This document shows, piece by piece, positions 6,292 through 9,968 of a DNA stretch of 9,968 bases. The first letter of the stretch is position 1. The number at the start of each line of letters is the position of its first letter. This DNA comes from DAOTTW01 sp034437615 (GTDB taxonomy: Bacteria > Chloroflexota > Anaerolineae > Aggregatilineales > Phototrophicaceae), in contig DAOTTW010000370.1 of NCBI GenBank assembly GCA_034437615.1, forward strand, positions 1 through 9,968. Direction: 5' to 3'. The notes beneath the pieces were generated by a model. It saw only the letters and a list, made by a program, of their open reading frames with translations. It made no database searches and had not been told where the DNA came from. A program made the position numbers and the translations under genes.

Positions 6292-8795
6292 GGCGTGCCG
6301 GACTTCGCGATACTCAAGGTGTAGCTTGCCGATGGCGGTACTGGCGTACTCGCACTGCTGATGACGAATGTGTAATCGGTGTTCGTATTGAACTTCGGTG
6401 GGAACACGTTAAACGTCAATTGATTGACGCCGGATTGTGCGAACGCTTCGCTCGCAATGGGACCAAATGGCCCCGAGACTTCGATCTGTGGGATGAACTC
6501 CGAGTTGATGGTGACCGTCACTGTAACCATCATACAAGTGCGAATGGTCAGCGCATATCTGTCGCTGTTCCCCGTAAGCGTCGCAAACCCTGAGGTGGGC
6601 AGGTCATCAGGCTCGTCACAGAAGCGTGGCGTTGACGGCACAAGCGTGAGGTCACCGATTGTCGGTAAGATGCTGAATTCCGGTGTGGCAGTTGGCTCGT
6701 TGGTCGCTGTCGCAAAGGGCACAATCGGCGGCGGACCTGCCAGCGGCACATCGAAGCAGTTGCCCGTCGCCGCGACATCGTTCTGACGCACCCAGATTTC
6801 GTTCACCGAGAAGCGCCGCGCCCCCAGCGCCTCCGCTTTGTCCAGTTGCCACCAGCGGCTGCCATCATCAGCCACATTTTGCCCGGTCACGCTGATAGGC
6901 TGGTTGACCTCCATATATTGAAAGATCGTGCGGTTAAAGCCAGGACCCACGCGCAACGCTGCGCCGTTGACGACATCTGTGCTGACGGTGCAGGGCACAT
7001 CCGGCGTGGGCGTGCTGCTGGCCTGGGGTGCGGCGGTGACGATAGCGCGTGTGGGTTGGCCTGCGGCGCTGGTCGCCGCTAAGTTTTGCGCGATGGCCGT
7101 CACAGTCAGCGCCAGATCAGCAGCAGAGGGGCCGCTCGGTGTATTCGTCGCCAGGCTTTGCGCGATGGCGGTTACAGTGAGGGCGAGGTCAGCCGCAGAC
7201 GGGCGCACTGGTGTGGCGCTTGGCGGCGGCACAAAGGGCGTCGGTGACGGCTCAGGGGCATTTGCTGCGCTGGCGGGTTGCTCGTTCGGTGTGATGAACG
7301 CGCCGTAGCTGTTGGCAATCACCGCGACTAAATCCGCGCTGGATAGCAGGTCGATGGGCACTGCGTTGGCCAGCACGAAGCCGAAATCGCCTGTATCGCT
7401 ATCCGTTGTGCCTAAATCTACCAGATAGGCCAGCACTGCACGCTCTTGCAATACGACAAAGGCCCCCACAGCGGGCGCTCCGGCCACGTCTACGCTGAAC
7501 GCATCGGCGCTGATGCCTTCAAATTCCAGCAGCGTGCGCAGGATGTCCGTCGGCGTGGCCGCACCCGGCACCAGCGCACGCACACGCTCAGCTAGCACCG
7601 GGCTGAACAATTCAATGCTCAGCGTGCTCTCGCTATCGCTGACGATTACCGAATTCAGGTCTTGCGTCAGCCCCCAATCCTGCGGATAGCTGAAGCGGAT
7701 GCCGCCCTCAGACGTAAAATCCTCTGTGGGCAGGCCCGGCGGAAAGCTCAGTCGGCGTTCGCTGGGCGCTGCACCCGGCGCAGGGCTGGCGACCTGCACC
7801 GCGCTGGTCGTTGCTGGCGCGGCGGTGGCCACAACCGCGACCTGCGTGGGCACGGGCGTCTGTGTCGGTTGCAGGGTGTCGCGTGGTGCGGTGATAACGG
7901 CGTTGGGCTGCGGCTCCCAGTCCGGTTCCAGGTCGTTCCAATCGTTATTTGTGAGTTGCTGCACGTTGCTACCGTCCGCGTTCATCACGAAAATCTCAAA
8001 GTCGCCGTCACGATCAGAGCTAAAGGCGATCTGCGTGCCATCCGGCGACCAAGCCGGGAAGCGGTCACGGCCTGGGTCGCTCGTGAGTTGTTGCAGGTTG
8101 CTGCCATCGGCATTAATAACGTAGATGTCGCTGTCGCCGTCGCGCTCACTCTCGAAGGCAATGCGGCTGCCATCCGGTGACCACGACGCGGCAAAATCCA
8201 GCGCGGGGTCGTCCGTCAATTGGGCCGTCACGTCGCCGTTTGCGTCTGTGATGTAAATGTCGTAGTTGTTATTTACCAGGATGCTGACGGCGATTTGTGT
8301 GCCATCGGGCGACCAGGTGGGGTTCTGGTGTGTGTTGTCGCTGCGGCTGATGTAGCGTAGGCGGGTTGCGCCTTCGTCCAGCGTCCACATGGCGAATTGC
8401 TCTCTGCCGTAGTTCGCTTCGATGACCAACAAGCTGCCATCAGGCGACCAATCGGGGTCGGCTGATGCGCCTTCGCCGCTGGTCATGCTGCGTATGCTGC
8501 CATCCGCCAGCGTATAACGGTGGATTTCGCTGTCGTCGGTGTCGTCGCTGCTGCTGTTGCTATCAAACGCAATTTGTGTGCCATCCGGTGACCAATCCGG
8601 GCTGGTGTCGTTGCCGGGGTCGCTTGTCAGGCGTTCGATGCCGCTGCCGTCCGCGTTCATGATGTAAATGTCGATGTTGCCTGCGGGGTTGGCATGGTAG
8701 GCGAGGCGTCCGGCTGTGCTGCTGCTGTCTTGCGCAGATGTCAATGAGATGGCGAGCAACAGCGTGAACAGTAGGCTAATGACGATACGCGGCAT
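6288..8795 (-). CDS. Secreted TolB-type WD40-like propeller protein with SH3-like and beta-sandwich domains
   Basis: The 835-residue product is probably extracytoplasmic, binding carbohydrate or protein; no enzyme motif is seen. Residues 1-22 are a signal peptide (MPRIVISLLFTLLLAISLTSAQ). Residues about 28-297 carry PD40/TolB blades: five WSPDG motifs plus a degenerate WEPQP, fitting a six-bladed propeller. A Pro/Thr linker follows, then an IRFSYPQDWGL alpha/beta domain (about 365-500), another Pro/Thr linker with two 24-residue repeats (532-579), a bacterial SH3-like domain (602-684, LRVGPGFN...WWQL...WV) and a beta-sandwich (about 726-835). I chose ATG at 8795 because the longer frame starts with TTG at 8831 and adds twelve residues ahead of a clean signal peptide; AGAAAGA lies just upstream. 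The C-terminus is probably truncated by a frameshift. TPTP-style linkers with propeller and SH3 domains are common in Chloroflexota. Confidence 0.85.
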   Translation of the reverse strand: MPRIVISLLFTLLLAISLTSAQDSSSTAGRLAYHANPAGNIDIYIMNADGSGIERLTSDPGNDTSPDWSPDGTQIAFDSNSSSDDTDDSEIHRYTLADGSIRSMTSGEGASADPDWSPDGSLLVIEANYGREQFAMWTLDEGATRLRYISRSDNTHQNPTWSPDGTQIAVSILVNNNYDIYITDANGDVTAQLTDDPALDFAASWSPDGSRIAFESERDGDSDIYVINADGSNLQQLTSDPGRDRFPAWSPDGTQIAFSSDRDGDFEIFVMNADGSNVQQLTNNDWNDLEPDWEPQPNAVITAPRDTLQPTQTPVPTQVAVVATAAPATTSAVQVASPAPGAAPSERRLSFPPGLPTEDFTSEGGIRFSYPQDWGLTQDLNSVIVSDSESTLSIELFSPVLAERVRALVPGAATPTDILRTLLEFEGISADAFSVDVAGAPAVGAFVVLQERAVLAYLVDLGTTDSDTGDFGFVLANAVPIDLLSSADLVAVIANSYGAFITPNEQPASAANAPEPSPTPFVPPPSATPVRPSAADLALTVTAIAQSLATNTPSGPSAADLALTVTAIAQNLAATSAAGQPTRAIVTAAPQASSTPTPDVPCTVSTDVVNGAALRVGPGFNRTIFQYMEVNQPISVTGQNVADDGSRWWQLDKAEALGARRFSVNEIWVRQNDVAATGNCFDVPLAGPPPIVPFATATNEPTATPEFSILPTIGDLTLVPSTPRFCDEPDDLPTSGFATLTGNSDRYALTIRTCMMVTVTVTINSEFIPQIEVSGPFGPIASEAFAQSGVNQLTFNVFPPKFNTNTDYTFVISSASTPVPPSASYTLSIAKSGTP
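7059..7202 (-). repeat. Two tandem 72-bp copies encoding a PSAADLALTVTAIAQ repeat
   Basis: Copies at 7131-7202 and 7059-7130 each encode 24 residues beginning PSAADLALTVTAIAQ and then diverging (SLATNTPSG versus NLAATSAAG). They lie in the linker before the SH3-like domain. The sequence predicts a short amphipathic helix. The protein copies are nearly identical while the DNA differs at several wobble positions, so the duplication is not very recent or has been maintained for its protein sequence. Confidence 0.85.
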
Positions 8796-8846
8796 AGTGC
8801 ATGTCTTTCTGTTGATTAGGTATGAGATCAAACGCGACTTTCACGT

Positions 8847-8876
8847 ATTGTAGCGCATGGGCGGCATTGATAGCAA
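8847..8876 (-). promoter_or_regulatory. Candidate sigma-70 promoter of the TolB-propeller gene
   Basis: Reading on the minus strand, TTGCTA (8871-8876) and TACAAT (8847-8852) are separated by 18 bp, matching the -35 and -10 consensus at four and five of six bases. Transcription would begin near 8840, giving a leader of about 45 bases before the ATG at 8795. This supports the ATG start over the upstream TTG, although the TTG would still lie within the transcript. Confidence 0.4.
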
Positions 8877-8888
8877 AATTGGACGAAT

Positions 8889-8907
8889 GCAGGCTAAAAG
8901 AGCCTGT
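8889..8907. promoter_or_regulatory. Small hairpin in the divergent TolB/gmd promoter region
   Basis: CAGGCT (8890-8895) pairs with AGCCTG (8901-8906) around AAAAG, with a further G-T pair outside. It lies upstream of a CATAAT hexamer (8928-8933) that could be the -10 of gmd, though its -35 (TGTTCG, 17 bp away) is poor. An operator or chance palindrome cannot be separated by eye. Confidence 0.25.
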
Positions 8908-8963
8908 TCGCTCTGTACACAATCGGTCATAATGGCGCGAATTTTGATAGCACAGCACACAAC

Positions 8964-8968
8964 AAGGA
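8964..8968 (+). promoter_or_regulatory. gmd: Ribosome binding site that fixes the TTG start of gmd
   Basis: AAGGA is eight bases upstream of TTG at 8977-8979. This places translation start immediately before the first Rossmann strand (KKALITGVTG). The upstream in-frame ATG codons would add 15 to 40 residues that resemble nothing in the family. Confidence 0.7.
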
Positions 8969-8976
8969 TCAATAAC

Positions 8977-9957
8977 TTGACAAAGAAAGCACTGATTACG
9001 GGTGTCACCGGGCAAGATGGCTCGTATCTGGCCGAGTTCTTGCTAGAGAAGGGCTACGATGTATACGGTATGGTGCGTCGTACCAGCACAGTGCGCTATG
9101 AGCGCATCCGCCACATTCAGGACCGGATTACGATCCTTCAGGGCGATCTACAGGATCAAACCAGCCTCAACCGCGCCCTGAGCGACACCCAGCCGGATGA
9201 GATTTACAACCTGGGCGCACAGAGCTTCGTGCCGACCTCCTGGAATCAACCGGTGTTTACCGCAGAAACCACCGGGCTAGGCGTCACGCGGATGCTAGAG
9301 GCCGTCCACACCGTAAAGCCGGACGCCCGCTATTATCAGGCGTCCAGCAGCGAGATGTTCGGTAAGGTGCAGGAAACGCCGCAGCGCGAGACGACGCCGT
9401 TTTACCCACGCAGCCCCTATGGTGTGGCGAAGGTCTATGGCCATTGGATCACGGTTAACTACCGCGAAAGCTACAACATGTTCGCGGTCAGCGGCATCCT
9501 GTTTAACCATGAGTCGCCGCGCCGAGGTCTGGAGTTCGTAACGCGCAAGGTCACGTACAATGCAGCGAAGATCAAGCTGGGCCTGACGAATGAACTGCGC
9601 ATCGGCAACTTAGATGCACGGCGCGATTGGGGCTACGCCGGCGATTACGTGGAGGCCATGTGGCTGATGCTACAGCAAGATCAGCCCGACGATTTTGTGA
9701 TCGCAACAGGTAAAACGCATAGCGTGCAGCGCTTGCTGGAAGTGGCGTTCGAGTGCGTGGATTTGAACTGGCGCGATTATGCGGTACAGGACCCGCGTTT
9801 TAGGCGTCCCGCAGAGGTGGACTTGCTGATTGGCGACCCCAGCAAGGCCCACGCCAAACTCGGTTGGGAGCCGAGCGTCAGCTTTGAGGCCCTGATTCAG
9901 ATGATGGTGGAAGCAGACATCGAGCGCCTGAAGCAAGACCCGGATTGGGCAGTGTGA
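8977..9957 (+). CDS. gmd: GDP-mannose 4,6-dehydratase
   Basis: The enzyme converts GDP-D-mannose to GDP-4-keto-6-deoxy-D-mannose in the cytoplasm, using a bound NADP(H) cofactor. This is the entry step to GDP-L-fucose, GDP-D-rhamnose and other deoxysugars of surface glycans. The 326-residue product is an extended short-chain dehydrogenase/reductase. It has G9-x-x-G12-x-x-G15 in GVTGQDG, the SSSEMFG segment holding the catalytic Ser124 and Glu126, and Y148-x-x-x-K152 (YGVAK). Family signatures FNHESPRRG, EFVTRK and NLDARRDWGYAGDYVEAMW are intact, and the length is typical. The start is a TTG with a good RBS; the longer frame from 8857 has an unrelated 40-residue extension. It is divergent from the TolB-propeller gene. 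The stop is 11 bp from the window edge, so the next step of the pathway, if clustered, lies just outside. Confidence 0.95.
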   Translation: MTKKALITGVTGQDGSYLAEFLLEKGYDVYGMVRRTSTVRYERIRHIQDRITILQGDLQDQTSLNRALSDTQPDEIYNLGAQSFVPTSWNQPVFTAETTGLGVTRMLEAVHTVKPDARYYQASSSEMFGKVQETPQRETTPFYPRSPYGVAKVYGHWITVNYRESYNMFAVSGILFNHESPRRGLEFVTRKVTYNAAKIKLGLTNELRIGNLDARRDWGYAGDYVEAMWLMLQQDQPDDFVIATGKTHSVQRLLEVAFECVDLNWRDYAVQDPRFRRPAEVDLLIGDPSKAHAKLGWEPSVSFEALIQMMVEADIERLKQDPDWAV

Positions 9958-9968
9958 TCTGTAGTAAC

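Noticed and set aside
8796..8831. Longer TTG-initiated start of the TolB-propeller protein
   Set aside because: It would place twelve residues ahead of a standard signal peptide; the ATG at 8795 gives a normal n-region and has a purine-rich stretch upstream.
8857..8976. 40-residue N-terminal extension of GDP-mannose dehydratase
   Set aside because: The extension resembles nothing in the family, covers the promoter region, and a good SD precedes the TTG at 8977.

Overview
The window reads as part of a GC-rich chromosome from the Chloroflexota (an Anaerolineae-like lineage). This is inferred from style, not from a marker gene. The signs are large secreted proteins with Pro/Thr linkers, a TolB-type propeller joined to an SH3-like domain, a parallel beta-helix 'choice-of-anchor Q' protein, and GTAGGGACGC-type intergenic repeats.

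Layout, left to right. Positions 1-3205, minus strand: a secreted 1034-residue repeat/beta-helix protein, then 17 bp downstream the first 27 codons of a second exported protein that runs off the left edge. Positions 3206-3629: an AT-richer spacer of 424 bp bracketed by 12-bp inverted repeats, like a small non-autonomous element. Positions 3630-5910, plus strand: an asparagine-synthetase-like protein whose glutaminase nucleophile is replaced by Ala, then nine 16-bp tandem repeats, then a 71-residue peptide with the features of a lasso-peptide precursor. Positions 5911-8795, minus strand: a secreted TolB-propeller/SH3 protein of 835 residues, whose last beta-sandwich domain has been separated by an apparent one-base frameshift. 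Positions 8977-9957, plus strand: GDP-mannose 4,6-dehydratase (gmd) with a TTG start.

The most interesting part is the two-gene RiPP locus at 3630-5910. The cyclase-like enzyme and the peptide are on one strand. The peptide has a W-x-x-P-x-L leader motif, a Thr at position -2, and a core in which Ser1 could form a 9-membered macrolactam with Glu9. Both flanking genes point the other way, so the usual leader-peptide recognition element, leader protease and exporter are not in this operon and would have to act from elsewhere. The 16-bp repeat array sits between enzyme and precursor and ends in the precursor's Shine-Dalgarno sequence, which is an unusual arrangement.

The other genes are surface or envelope functions: two or three secreted proteins and one nucleotide-sugar enzyme. 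Nothing in the sequence ties them functionally to the peptide locus. No tRNA, rRNA, CRISPR array, transposase or phage gene was seen.
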